Assembly (NCBI GenBank): GCA_034423115.1
Contig: DAOUJD010000061.1
Coordinates: 1 to 37,095 of the forward strand
Reading direction: 5' to 3'
Length of the DNA: 37,095 bases
Source of the DNA: Bin87 sp034423115
Lineage (GTDB): Bacteria > Chloroflexota > Dehalococcoidia > Lucifugimonadales > UBA3495
The stretch's first letter is position 1; each line of letters starts with the position of its first letter. Made by a program: the position numbers and the translations under genes. This document shows, in pieces, positions 24,364 to 31,863 of the stretch. The notes under the pieces were generated by a model that was not told the origin of the DNA, searched no databases, and saw only the letters and a program-made list of their open reading frames with translations.

Positions 24364-25542
24364 TCAGAAGACGCCCTGGGGGTCGAGGCCGAGAAGGTAT
24401 TGGCCGGCGGTCTCGTAGTGGACGTGGTGGCCCTGGACGTGCTGGGTGATGACGTGCATGTCCTGGAAGCGGCGCTGGATGGCGTTGGACTGGAAGATGC
24501 CGCCGGCGCCGCAGAGGGTATAGACGGTGTCCACGACCTGGGCCGAGGTGCGGATGGCGTGGGTCGCTGCGACGCGGAGCTGGATGCGCTCGTCGGTGGT
24601 CAGGGCGCCACGGGTGCAGGCGGACTCCCACAAACGGGCGTGGCTTTCGCGCAGGAAAGACCGGGCGGACGACTGGAGCGCGTGGGCCTCGCCGATGGAT
24701 CGCTGGGTGGTCTGATGGTCGCGGAGCAGGACGCCGGATCGGTAGGGAGTGCGGCTGTTTCCGACCTCGATGGCGATGTCCAGGCTCTTGCGGGCGACGC
24801 CCAGGGCAACGGTGGCGAAGCCGGTGGCGAACATCAGCGTGGTGGGAATTTGATATAACGGGCCATCGGACCAGGACTCGCCTTCCTGGACGAAAGTGTG
24901 GTCCTCCGGAACGAACAGGTCGTCAACCTGGAAGCTGAAACTGCCGGTGCCGCGCAGGCCGGCGACCTGCCAGAGATCCACCATGCGCACTTGGTCGATG
25001 GGCATGAGGTGGAGACGCATCTGTGGGGGCCGTCCCTCGACTCCCGTTCCGTTGTCCGGTATCACGGGGGCCAGCGCGGCGATCCAAGTGGCGTGGTCGC
25101 TGCCGCTGCTGAAGTTCCAGTGGCCGCTGAGGCGGTAACCGCCGTCCACGGGAACCGATTTTGTGCCGGCGGCCGGCGGGCCGTTGGTCACCACTCCCCG
25201 TCGTTCGCCCCAGATTTCCTGAGCGGTGGACATTTCCATGCGGGTGGAACGGGTGGAAAAGACGTTGTTCTGGTTGAGGCACCAGGCGACGCTGGCATCG
25301 GCGGAGGCGAACATCTCAAGGATGCGCAGGAAGTCGGGATGAGCCAACTGCGCGCCACCCAACTCCTGCGGCAGGAGCAGGCGGAAAAATCCGGCGTCGG
25401 CCATGTCGGCAGCAAGTTCGGCTGGAATCTGGCGGTCAGCGTCGATTTGGTCGGCGGCGTCCGCGACGCGCTGTACGAAGGATGGCGCGGCTTCGAGGTA
25501 GTGGTCTATGTCATGGGAGACGGTGAGAGTGGCGGCGGTCAT
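24364..25542 (-). CDS. acyl-CoA-dehydrogenase-fold flavin monooxygenase (HsaA/DszC-like)
   Basis: This 392-residue protein has the acyl-CoA dehydrogenase fold: helical N-terminus with LLPQELGGAQLAHPDFLRIL, a middle beta domain (LSGHWNFSSGSDHATWIAAL, GTGSFSFQVDDLFVPE) and a C-terminal helical bundle. WNFSSGSDHATW is typical of the two-component flavin monooxygenases (HsaA, DszC, SfnC), not of true acyl-CoA dehydrogenases, and the GLRGTGSF element agrees. Such enzymes use FMNH2 from a reductase to hydroxylate aromatic or sulfur compounds; no reductase gene is in the window. The start is ATG 25542; an ORF extension of 118 codons upstream overlaps the divergent gene and is rejected. First gene of the minus set of five. 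Confidence 0.82.
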   Translation of the reverse strand: MTAATLTVSHDIDHYLEAAPSFVQRVADAADQIDADRQIPAELAADMADAGFFRLLLPQELGGAQLAHPDFLRILEMFASADASVAWCLNQNNVFSTRSTRMEMSTAQEIWGERRGVVTNGPPAAGTKSVPVDGGYRLSGHWNFSSGSDHATWIAALAPVIPDNGTGVEGRPPQMRLHLMPIDQVRMVDLWQVAGLRGTGSFSFQVDDLFVPEDHTFVQEGESWSDGPLYQIPTTLMFATGFATVALGVARKSLDIAIEVGNSRTPYRSGVLLRDHQTTQRSIGEAHALQSSARSFLRESHARLWESACTRGALTTDERIQLRVAATHAIRTSAQVVDTVYTLCGAGGIFQSNAIQRRFQDMHVITQHVQGHHVHYETAGQYLLGLDPQGVF

Positions 25543-25710
25543 TTTTGCTCTCGGTGCAGTGTGTTGGAGGTGACGGTACACGGGCCGCATGGTGGTGTCA
25601 AAGGGCATCGGTGTGGCGAATGTTCGGCGTTGTGGATGGCGCATCGGATGGCATGGGCACGTTGGGCGGTAGAATGGTACGAGCACAAACCAAGGAACAG
25701 GAGGCGAGTC

Positions 25711-25959
25711 ATGCCCGAACCGGCAGCCACCAGCAACAACCAGTTCATGTTCTCCACCGAGGAATGGGGGATGGTGTCCAAAACCCAGATTCAACGCGCC
25801 ACCGTGCCCGATGGAATGAACGAGGACGGGGGCGTGCTGGTGGTGTGGACGCGCGGAACGGCGGATCGTCCCGATACCGGATGGACGGCGCGGCACGCGA
25901 TATCGGGCGACGCGCTGCGGGACGCGCTGGTGGCGGCGGGGTTGATACCTGGGGAGTGA
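25711..25959 (+). CDS. small conserved-looking hypothetical protein
   Basis: 82 residues, no family recognised. The sequence has a polar start, then FMFSTEEWGMVSKTQIQRA, a glycine-flanked strand GGVLVVWTRGTAD, and a helix GDALRDALVAAGLIPGE. AGGAGG ends seven bases before ATG 25711 and TAGAAT at 25670-25675 could be a -10 box, so expression is likely. It is transcribed away from the flavin monooxygenase gene. The long reading frame upstream in the same phase is antisense to that gene and is not real. Confidence 0.65.
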   Translation: MPEPAATSNNQFMFSTEEWGMVSKTQIQRATVPDGMNEDGGVLVVWTRGTADRPDTGWTARHAISGDALRDALVAAGLIPGE

Positions 25960-26317
25960 GGCGAGGACGGTGCGATCGGGACGCGGAGTATCACGGCTAA
26001 CACGTGGGGCGCATGCTGCTCCCGGCAGGAATAGTCGGATGGATACGGTTCTCCAGGCTCCACCAAGGCATCAGCCGGTCTCACGCGTACCCGCTTTGCG
26101 CAACCCGACACTGCGAATGCCCCCGCCGCCCCAATTCGATAGCATAGACATTCCTGTCGGCGCCAAAACGCCCAACTTTTTGTGCATCACCTGCCTTTGG
26201 TGGCATAAAGACGTGCCATCGCCGCCCATAATCACCCAAATCCCCCCCAAACTCCAGTTCAGACACCTCCCGCCCCGGTGCCCACGGGCTTTCCAAAGTT
26301 GTGCGATTGAAGTCTAT

Positions 26318-26377
26318 CCGCTCGTCCTGAGCGGGTCGAATGACGCGCTCGTGGTTCGACAGGCTCACCATGAGCGG
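26318..26377. repeat. family D element, uninterrupted
   Basis: CCGCTC...GAGCGG outer arms enclose GTGGTTCGACAGGCTCACC. This is the unfilled reference for two family C insertion sites: TTCGAC-AGGCTC and GGCTC-ACCATG. The reverse-orientation copy at 28262-28343 shares both arms and the internal blocks. Confidence 0.8.
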
Positions 26378-26411
26378 GACGTGTGGGGACTTTACTTAAG
26401 GCCCGCCCCGG

Positions 26412-26671
26412 CGACACTTCCGCCTTGCTCCAACCCTTCCCCCATCCGTACCATATTACCCAGCGCCCCAATTCCAACCCGCCACCCAGGCCCGCCACAG
26501 CCGACGCAACGCCCACTTCCCAACACCGCTAATCTCCCTCCCCCGAACCCGCTCATCTGCCCGCCAATACCGCTCAAACCGCCCCCAAAACCATTCCCTC
26601 GGCCCCCATTCAGCCCCACGACCCGCCCAATGCCCTACTGGAATTAGCGGAAATGAGAGGAAATGAGCGGG
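26412..26671 (+). repeat. C-rich, G-poor repeat, copy 1
   Basis: About 260 bases dominated by C and A on the plus strand. It aligns to 34834-35069 at both ends and in the middle: shared blocks include GACACTTCC, TCCAACCCG, CGCCCCCAAAAC, CCCCCATT, CCCCACG and GGAAATGAGCGGG. The minus-strand ORF through it is G-rich low-complexity and has stops in the second copy, so it is unlikely to code. Confidence 0.7.
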
Positions 26672-26810
26672 AAATCGACCTTTCCGTCCTTTCACAACGC
26701 AATTGCAAAGTATCCGTGTTGGATGTCAAGGGTCTTCACGCTGCCTGTGGGGAGGCGGCATCACATGCGCGGCGATAAGGGTTTTCGCCGTCTCTCCTGG
26801 CCGCCCAAAA

Positions 26811-26839
26811 TTGACCCTCTCGGTATGGGTTACTATAAT
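26811..26839 (+). promoter_or_regulatory. predicted strong sigma-70 promoter
   Basis: TTGACC at 26811-26816 and a perfect TATAAT at 26834-26839 are 17 bases apart. The predicted transcript starts near 26846 and would have a leader of about 80 bases before ATG 26927. This excludes nothing upstream but fits the decarboxylase alpha gene well. Confidence 0.65.
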
Positions 26840-26926
26840 CGGCGGAGTTCACAGCAGTAGCGGGTCTATGCCCAGGCAGCGGGAACCGTGAGTGCTGGGC
26901 TAACTGCATACGCGAGGAGATCGTTC

Positions 26927-27445
26927 ATGGTTACACAACAGGCAGCGGTGCTGAGCCCTGAGGCTCTGATAGAGGAGTTCGAGAAGAACAAAGTCACCCA
27001 CGTGGTGACCATTCCCGACAGCGAGACCAACTACCTGTACGAGTTGATGAAGGAACAGCCCTGGCTGGACATCGTCCCCACGTCGAGGGAAGGCGAGACT
27101 TTCGGCATCGCCCTGGGGCTGCTGATTGCCGGCCAGACCCCGGTAGTGCTGATCCAGAACACGGGCATGATGGAATCGGGCGACTCGATACGGGGCATGG
27201 TCCTGGACGCTGGGTTCCCGCTGGTAATGGTAGTGGGCTATCGCGGCTGGAACCGCCACGGCATCATCACCGACTCGGCAGCCACCTATACCGAGCCGTT
27301 CCTGAACGCCTTCCGCATCAACTACTACCTGGTGGAGCAAGATGCCGACAGCACGCGCATCTCCACCGCTTTCGAGGAGGCCAGGAACACCAAGCGGCCG
27401 GTTGCCATCCTCGTTGGCGACGAATACCACGGGTTCAACCGCTAG
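26927..27445 (+). CDS. sulfopyruvate/phosphonopyruvate decarboxylase-like alpha subunit
   Basis: This 172-residue protein is a stand-alone ThDP PYR domain: LIEEFEKNKVTHVVTIPDSE near the N-terminus, then the SREGETFGIALGLLIAG block (residues 53-69) with the cofactor-activating glutamate, and a VVLIQNTGMMESGDSIRGM loop. The arrangement with a separate PP-domain gene next door is that of ComD/ComE sulfopyruvate decarboxylase and split phosphonopyruvate decarboxylase. The substrate is a 3-substituted pyruvate (inference). GAGGAG precedes ATG 26927; GTG 26888 is in frame but lacks a site. Codons end in C more often than in the genes at 14-24 kb. Confidence 0.82.
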   Translation: MVTQQAAVLSPEALIEEFEKNKVTHVVTIPDSETNYLYELMKEQPWLDIVPTSREGETFGIALGLLIAGQTPVVLIQNTGMMESGDSIRGMVLDAGFPLVMVVGYRGWNRHGIITDSAATYTEPFLNAFRINYYLVEQDADSTRISTAFEEARNTKRPVAILVGDEYHGFNR

Positions 27446-27561
27446 ACGGGCAACCCTTCACGAAAAATGATTGTTCCGTCGTTGCCCTATAGAATTCGGT
27501 ACGTATTCTCAGGATGGCGCAACGTGCGCGACAAGCAAGAGCCACGTAACGGAGGCAAAGA

Positions 27562-28152
27562 ATGATTCAAGCTGCGGACGTATTCCGAGTATTCCAGGAG
27601 CACCGGGGCGATGCCATCGTGATTCCCACCGGTACCTCCGGTCGCCACTGGCGCGAATTCACCACCAACGAAAACCGGGACCTGAACATGGGCGGCGCGA
27701 TGGGCCAGACCACATCGGCGGCCCTGGGGCTGGCCCTGGGCCTGCCCGATGAAAAGGTGGTGCTGTTCGATTCCGAAGGCGCGCTGCTGATGAACCTGGG
27801 GATACTGGCAACCATCGCCGGCAAGCAGCCGGAGAACTTCTGCCACATTTTGCTGGACAACGAATGCTACGCCACCACCGGCGGGCAGCCCGTTCCCAAT
27901 GCGCAGGACATCAATTACGCCGGTATGGCCAAGGAATCCGGTTACTCCTCGGCCTACAGCTTCGACGACCTGGAAGAGTTCGCCACCAACGTCGAGGAAA
28001 TAATGCAGGCAACCGGCCCGGTGTTCGTCGCCATCAAGGTTGTGCCGGAAGTGGAGAACGAGCCGATAGGCATGCGGGTGCGTCCGCCTACCCGCAGCCG
28101 CGCCGAAACGATCCGCGACCTGCAGTCGGAGTTGGGCATCGGCGCCGACTAG
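27562..28152 (+). CDS. sulfopyruvate/phosphonopyruvate decarboxylase-like beta subunit
   Basis: This 196-residue protein is the matching ThDP PP domain. Residues 41-62 (LNMGGAMGQTTSAALGLALGL) bind near the diphosphate, and DSEGALLMNLG...LLDNECY has the position of the GDG..NN metal motif, with DSEG in place of GDG. The GGQP after CYATT is typical of ComE-like subunits. It would pair with the protein of 26927 into an alpha-beta enzyme. GGAGG precedes the ATG. The 116-base gap after the alpha gene includes a TAGAAT at 27490-27495 that may be a weak separate promoter. The C-terminus has an extra 25 polar residues. Confidence 0.82.
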   Translation: MIQAADVFRVFQEHRGDAIVIPTGTSGRHWREFTTNENRDLNMGGAMGQTTSAALGLALGLPDEKVVLFDSEGALLMNLGILATIAGKQPENFCHILLDNECYATTGGQPVPNAQDINYAGMAKESGYSSAYSFDDLEEFATNVEEIMQATGPVFVAIKVVPEVENEPIGMRVRPPTRSRAETIRDLQSELGIGAD

Positions 28153-28599
28153 CGCCGGGGCATATCGTGTCCAGCGCCGGGTAGCCGGCGCCGGCGCGAA
28201 TTTAGCCAGAGCGGCCGGAGTTGCCACAGGGGTTTTCGATTATTGCCACAATGCAAGTCGTCCGCTCATGGTGAGCCTGTCGAACCATGAACACCATCCT
28301 TCGACCCGCCACAGGCGGACCTACGGCAGCTCAGGATGAGCGGATAGTTGGAGCGACAATCGAAAAGCCCTAAGAGTTGCCACCGGCCGCTTGCAACCAA
28401 TCCCCTGGACTCTCCAGCGCCGACTTCGTCGTGAAGTTGGCGAAATGCGCAGGTGTTGGATCGCAAGGATGCCGACTTAGCTGGCTAATCATTCCCAAAA
28501 CAGTGCGGTTCCGACCAGTGAGAATGGGACGACCCGCAACCACTCGCACAGCCTGTTCTGCGATGGCATCATCCGAAAAGAAACTGTTGGAGTAAAGCA
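28153..28599. other. intergenic region with a family D/C composite repeat
   Basis: About 450 bases. Apart from the composite repeat at 28262-28343 I see no gene, tRNA or clear promoter. Two small opposing ORFs (around 28370-28600) overlap each other and show no family features. Confidence 0.55.
28262..28343 (-). repeat. family D element carrying 22-bp insert copy 7
   Basis: CCGCTCATGGTGAGCC and TGTCGAACCATG are the reverse complement of the family D core. The second arm CCTTCGAC is followed by the 22-bp element at 28306-28327 (CCGCCACAGGCGGAC, CTACGGC), then AGCTCAGGATGAGCGG. The insert keeps the plus orientation though its host is reversed. Confidence 0.82.
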
Positions 28600-29010
28600 G
28601 TGCCAAAAGTAATTCCGGTACCCGATGAAATCAGTCAGCCCTTCTGGGACGCGGTGAACGAACGGCGCCTGGTCCTCCAGAACTGTATCGACTGCGACAA
28701 GCTCCAGTACCCGCCCCAGGCGGACTGCCCGGGGTGTGACGCCGGCGATGAGCAGGAGTGGGTAGAGGTGGAAGGCAGGGGGCACATCGCCGCCTACATC
28801 GTCATCGAGGACGGCCGGCTGAACCGTCGGATGCCCGATCAACCCTACAATCTGGCCCTCGTTACGCTGGACCAGGATCCCACCGTGAACTTCTACTCCA
28901 ACCTGCCGGGCGTCCCGCCCTACGAGGTGCCGGTCGGCGCGGCCGTGGAGGTCACCTTCGAAGAAGTGGCCCCCGGCCAGTTGATCCACGAGTGGCGGCT
29001 GGTCGAATAG
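28600..29010 (+). CDS. DUF35 zinc-ribbon/OB-fold protein
   Basis: This 136-residue protein has an N-terminal helix (QPFWDAVNERRLVLQ), a four-cysteine zinc ribbon (C29, C32, C43, C46 in NCIDCDKLQYPPQADCPGC) and an OB-fold domain from about residue 52. This is the DUF35 family, whose members bind thiolase-fold partners; ChsH2 with Ltp2 in steroid side-chain cleavage is the known case. GTG 28600 is preceded by GGAG. The thiolase-like gene starts 60 bases downstream, so the two are almost surely a complex. Confidence 0.87.
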   Translation: MPKVIPVPDEISQPFWDAVNERRLVLQNCIDCDKLQYPPQADCPGCDAGDEQEWVEVEGRGHIAAYIVIEDGRLNRRMPDQPYNLALVTLDQDPTVNFYSNLPGVPPYEVPVGAAVEVTFEEVAPGQLIHEWRLVE

Positions 29011-29070
29011 CCATCATCCATCGAAAATTCGCGCTTATCAGTGCACAAACGGCATGCAAAAGGACGGACT

Positions 29071-30387
29071 ATGACCAGCAGCAATGACTTCCAGTGGCGC
29101 CGGGATCAGGACGGCCTGGGCGTGTGGGAACACCGGGGCAAGGTGGCCATCGTCGGCTACGGGCACTCGCCGGTGGACCGGCGGTGGGACGAGACGAACC
29201 TGGATGAGTCCCTGGGCGCTTACACCATCATGGCCTGCGAAAAAGCGATGGAGCAGGCCGGAGTCACCATTGACCAGGTGGACGGCATCGTCTGCTGCGA
29301 CAGCCACATCGCCGGCGGCAGCGGCGGAACCGCCTCCGTGTGGGCGCCGCGGCCCTACTTCGACCCTCCCTACGACTCCGAGTACGGGCTGACGCTGATC
29401 AACGCCCAGTGGCTCATCGACACCATGGGCTTCAAGAACATCAAGTTTGCCCCCACCGGGGTTCCGACCATCGGCGAGATGGTGGGCATGGCCTCCCAGG
29501 CCGTGGGCGACGGTGTCTGCTCCACCTGTCTGGTGATCTATCCCACCGGCAACATGGAAGGCCGCTACCGGCGGGGCGGCGAGAACGCCGACGACTACGC
29601 CCGGGGCGCGCGCCAGTGGACGGTGCCCTGGGGCAACCACGGCGGCAACGACTTCATCAACATCTTTCCCCACCTCCAGTACCTGATGAGGTACGGCGGC
29701 GAACATGCGGATATTGCCCCCTTCGTCATCAACCAGCACAAGAACGGGATGCTCACGCCCTGGGGATACAACGCCACTCACAACATCCAACCCATATCGG
29801 TGGAGGACTACATAGGCTCAAGGCCAATCCTGAACCCCCTGCGCATCTGGGACTGCGACCGACCCGTCAACGCGTCGGCGGCCTACCTGTTCACCACCGC
29901 CGAGCGGGCGCAGGATATGAAGTCCCAGCCCGTGTACGTGCTCAACCATTCCCAGCACAACTTCCGGTTCCGCACCACCCAGCCCGACCTGGACGAGGTG
30001 GAGATGTGGACCGACCGGCAGGCGGCGCGCATGTACGAGGGCGCCGGCCTCACCGCCGCCGACGTGGACATCTTCAACCCCTACGACGGCTATTCCATAA
30101 TGACCCAGTTCTTCCTGGAGGGCTTCCAGTGGCACGGGGTCAAGCGGGGCGAGGCCTTGTCCTTCTACGCTGGCGACATCACCGTCAAGGGCCCCCATCC
30201 CTTCAGCTCCAGCGGCGGCAACCTGGGCAACGGCCGCACCCGCACCGCCATGTACACCGACAGCATCGAGCAACTGCGGGGCACCGCCGGAGACCGCCAG
30301 GTAACCGTGCGCGCCGAGACCGCGCTGTGCGCCTTCTCCACGCCGAGCAGCGGCGGCTGGCTGATGCTGGGCAAATACCCTTCGTGA
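29071..30387 (+). CDS. thiolase-fold (Ltp/SCP-x-like) protein lacking the nucleophilic cysteine
   Basis: A 438-residue thiolase-fold protein with an SCP-x/Ltp-style start (VAIVGYGHSPVDRRW), VDGIVCCDSHIAGG near residue 70 and a glycine-rich C-terminal loop SSSGGNLGNGRTRT. Where thiolases have the acylated cysteine, the sequence reads TGVPTIGEMVGM (129-140) with no Cys. That absence plus the DUF35 partner resembles Ltp2, which performs retro-aldol cleavage of CoA thioesters with tyrosines. I infer an aldolase or acyl-CoA-condensing partner role. The start is ATG 29071 after AAAGGACGG. C-ending codons are common. Confidence 0.8.
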   Translation: MTSSNDFQWRRDQDGLGVWEHRGKVAIVGYGHSPVDRRWDETNLDESLGAYTIMACEKAMEQAGVTIDQVDGIVCCDSHIAGGSGGTASVWAPRPYFDPPYDSEYGLTLINAQWLIDTMGFKNIKFAPTGVPTIGEMVGMASQAVGDGVCSTCLVIYPTGNMEGRYRRGGENADDYARGARQWTVPWGNHGGNDFINIFPHLQYLMRYGGEHADIAPFVINQHKNGMLTPWGYNATHNIQPISVEDYIGSRPILNPLRIWDCDRPVNASAAYLFTTAERAQDMKSQPVYVLNHSQHNFRFRTTQPDLDEVEMWTDRQAARMYEGAGLTAADVDIFNPYDGYSIMTQFFLEGFQWHGVKRGEALSFYAGDITVKGPHPFSSSGGNLGNGRTRTAMYTDSIEQLRGTAGDRQVTVRAETALCAFSTPSSGGWLMLGKYPS

Positions 30388-30849
30388 TGATTGAGCGAAC
30401 GGCGTGAAGTTCAGGCAATAGATGACGTTGTGAAGGAATTCCCCCTCACCCCAGCCCTCTACCGCCATAGGCGGACGTTCCGCCAGCCAAGGGGAGAGGG
30501 GGTTCTTTAGACACCCTCTCAACGACGTCGTACCGGCGCAGGCGGCAATCCAAGACCCAGGGGTGCTAATCGCCGCACGGTGAAGGGCCTTGCCTGCGAA
30601 TCCAGACGGCTTGACCGCCCGCTGGCGAAAAGGGCGACTTACTGAGAGGTTCTTCAGTTCCGCCGGACCGCGCTCTGCGGGCATATTTGCCTCCGGCTAC
30701 ATTACTGCACGGCGGGACGGGTGCAGGGAATCGACGGGCAAGCCGGCGGCGTTATGGGTATTTACAACACCGGGTCGCCGACGCATTATGTGGGAGCGGC
30801 GCGCTCGCGCGTATCGCAGCACTTTGATGACTGAGATCTGGAGAGGATG
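30388..30849. other. intergenic region with a nested repeat
   Basis: About 460 bases between the thiolase-fold gene and the dehalogenase-like gene, both plus. A nested family B/C repeat is at 30441-30502. The remaining 350 bases show no gene or tRNA. An ORF at 30590-30850 has an arginine-rich, unstructured translation and no start site. Confidence 0.55.
30441..30502. repeat. family B element interrupted by 22-bp insert copy 8
   Basis: CCCCCTCACCCCAGCCCTCT, then A, then the 22-bp element (30462-30483: CCGCCATAGGCGGAC, GTTCCGC), then CAGCCAAGGGGAGAGGGGG. The copy at 31760 has the two B arms with only six bases between. Confidence 0.8.
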
Positions 30850-31731
30850 ATGGCTTTGTTTGAGGGATTCGACCGGATGCAGATTGAGGCGGGGAGCGGC
30901 GAGATCGTCAACCTGGTGAGGGGCGGCAGCGGGCCGCCGTTGCTCTTGCTGCACGGCTATCCGCAGACCCACACCATGTGGCACAAGATTGCGCCGCGCT
31001 TGGCCGAGGACTTTACCGTCGTGTGCGCCGACCTGCGGGGTTACGGCGACAGCGGCAAGCCGCAGGGCGATCCCGAGCACTTCAATCACTCCAAGCGGGC
31101 GATGGCGCAGGATCTGGTGGACGCCATGTCCAACCTGGGGTTTGACACGTTCAACCTAGGTAGCCACGACCGGGGCGCGCGGTGCGCCCACCGTCTCACC
31201 AAGGACCACCCGGAGCGGGTGCTGAAACTGGCGACGCTGGATATCGTGCCAACGCGCCATATGTTCAGCATCGTGGACAAGGAGTTTGCGACCAACACGT
31301 ACCACTGGTTCTTCCTGATCCAGCCCTACGACTTTCCGGAGCGGGTGATCGGCGCGGACCCTGACTACTTCATCCGGTCGCGGTTCATGCGGGAGCGAAA
31401 CGCCGAGGTCACCTTCCTGTCCGAGGCCGTTGATGAATACGTGCGGTGCTTCAGCAATCCGGGCGCCATCCATGGGGCGTGCGAGGACTACCGTGCGGGG
31501 GCGAGCATCGACCTGGTGCACGACGAGGAGGACTTTGACAACAAAGTGAACTGCCCGCACCTGGCGCTGTGGAGCGACCGGGGATTCGTGGGCCGCACGC
31601 AGGACGTGCTGGGCGTTTGGCGCAACTACTCCAACAACGTGGAGGGGCAGTCGCTGCCGTGCGGCCACTACATCGCCGAAGAGTTGCCAGACGACGCGTA
31701 CCGCCTGCTGCATGAGTTCTTCTCGCGGTAG
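30850..31731 (+). CDS. haloacetate (fluoroacetate) dehalogenase-like alpha/beta hydrolase
   Basis: This 293-residue protein has nucleophile D107, R108 and R111 in SHDRGAR, acid D131 (LDIVPT), H152 and W153 in YHWFFL, Y214 and base H273 in PCGHYIAE. In fluoroacetate dehalogenase RPA1163, as I recall it, the set is D110, R111, R114, D134, H155, W156, Y219, H280; distances D-R, D-D, D-H and D-W are the same. H/W/Y form the halide pocket and the two arginines hold the carboxylate, so a 2-haloacid substrate is likely. The general epoxide-hydrolase fold is the alternative. GGAG precedes two adjacent ATGs (30847, 30850). Confidence 0.82.
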   Translation: MALFEGFDRMQIEAGSGEIVNLVRGGSGPPLLLLHGYPQTHTMWHKIAPRLAEDFTVVCADLRGYGDSGKPQGDPEHFNHSKRAMAQDLVDAMSNLGFDTFNLGSHDRGARCAHRLTKDHPERVLKLATLDIVPTRHMFSIVDKEFATNTYHWFFLIQPYDFPERVIGADPDYFIRSRFMRERNAEVTFLSEAVDEYVRCFSNPGAIHGACEDYRAGASIDLVHDEEDFDNKVNCPHLALWSDRGFVGRTQDVLGVWRNYSNNVEGQSLPCGHYIAEELPDDAYRLLHEFFSR

Positions 31732-31759
31732 GAGTTGGGATTGCTGTTGGCAGTGTTTT

Positions 31760-31799
31760 CCCCCTCACCCCAGCCCTCTCCCACTAGGGGAGAGGGGGC
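31760..31799. repeat. REP-like palindrome, family B
   Basis: CCCCCTCACCCCAGCCCTCT, CCCACT, AGGGGAGAGGGGGC. It lies between the dehalogenase-like gene and the MmgE/PrpD gene. Confidence 0.75.
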
Positions 31800-31863
31800 A
31801 CGCAACATCTGTCATTCCAATGAAATTGCCGTGGCCTGTTCGCAATGGTAGCAGGAGGGAAAG

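Larger units (their letters stand above)
25960..26926. other. long intergenic region with repeats and a promoter
   Basis: Almost 970 bases without a credible gene. It holds an empty family D element (26318-26377), the first C-rich repeat (26412-26671) and a strong predicted promoter (26811-26839). Bases 25960-26317 show no recognisable structure. Short ORFs here are low-complexity or lack start sites. Confidence 0.65.

Noticed and set aside
24364..25542. Plain acyl-CoA dehydrogenase for beta-oxidation
   Set aside because: The WNFSSGSDHATW stretch is that of two-component flavin monooxygenases, and no electron-transfer flavoprotein or other beta-oxidation gene is adjacent.
24898..25710. Long plus-strand reading frame upstream of the small gene at 25711
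   Set aside because: It is antisense to the flavin monooxygenase gene, has a repetitive G- and V-rich translation, and a good ribosome-binding site starts the real gene at 25711.
26456..26695. Minus-strand ORF in the C-rich repeat as a gene
   Set aside because: The translation is W/G/R-rich and the matching frame in the second copy contains stop codons.
10640..28290. GGTTCGAC motifs as tRNA T-loops
   Set aside because: They belong to family D repeats; no acceptor stem, anticodon arm or D-arm could be placed around them.
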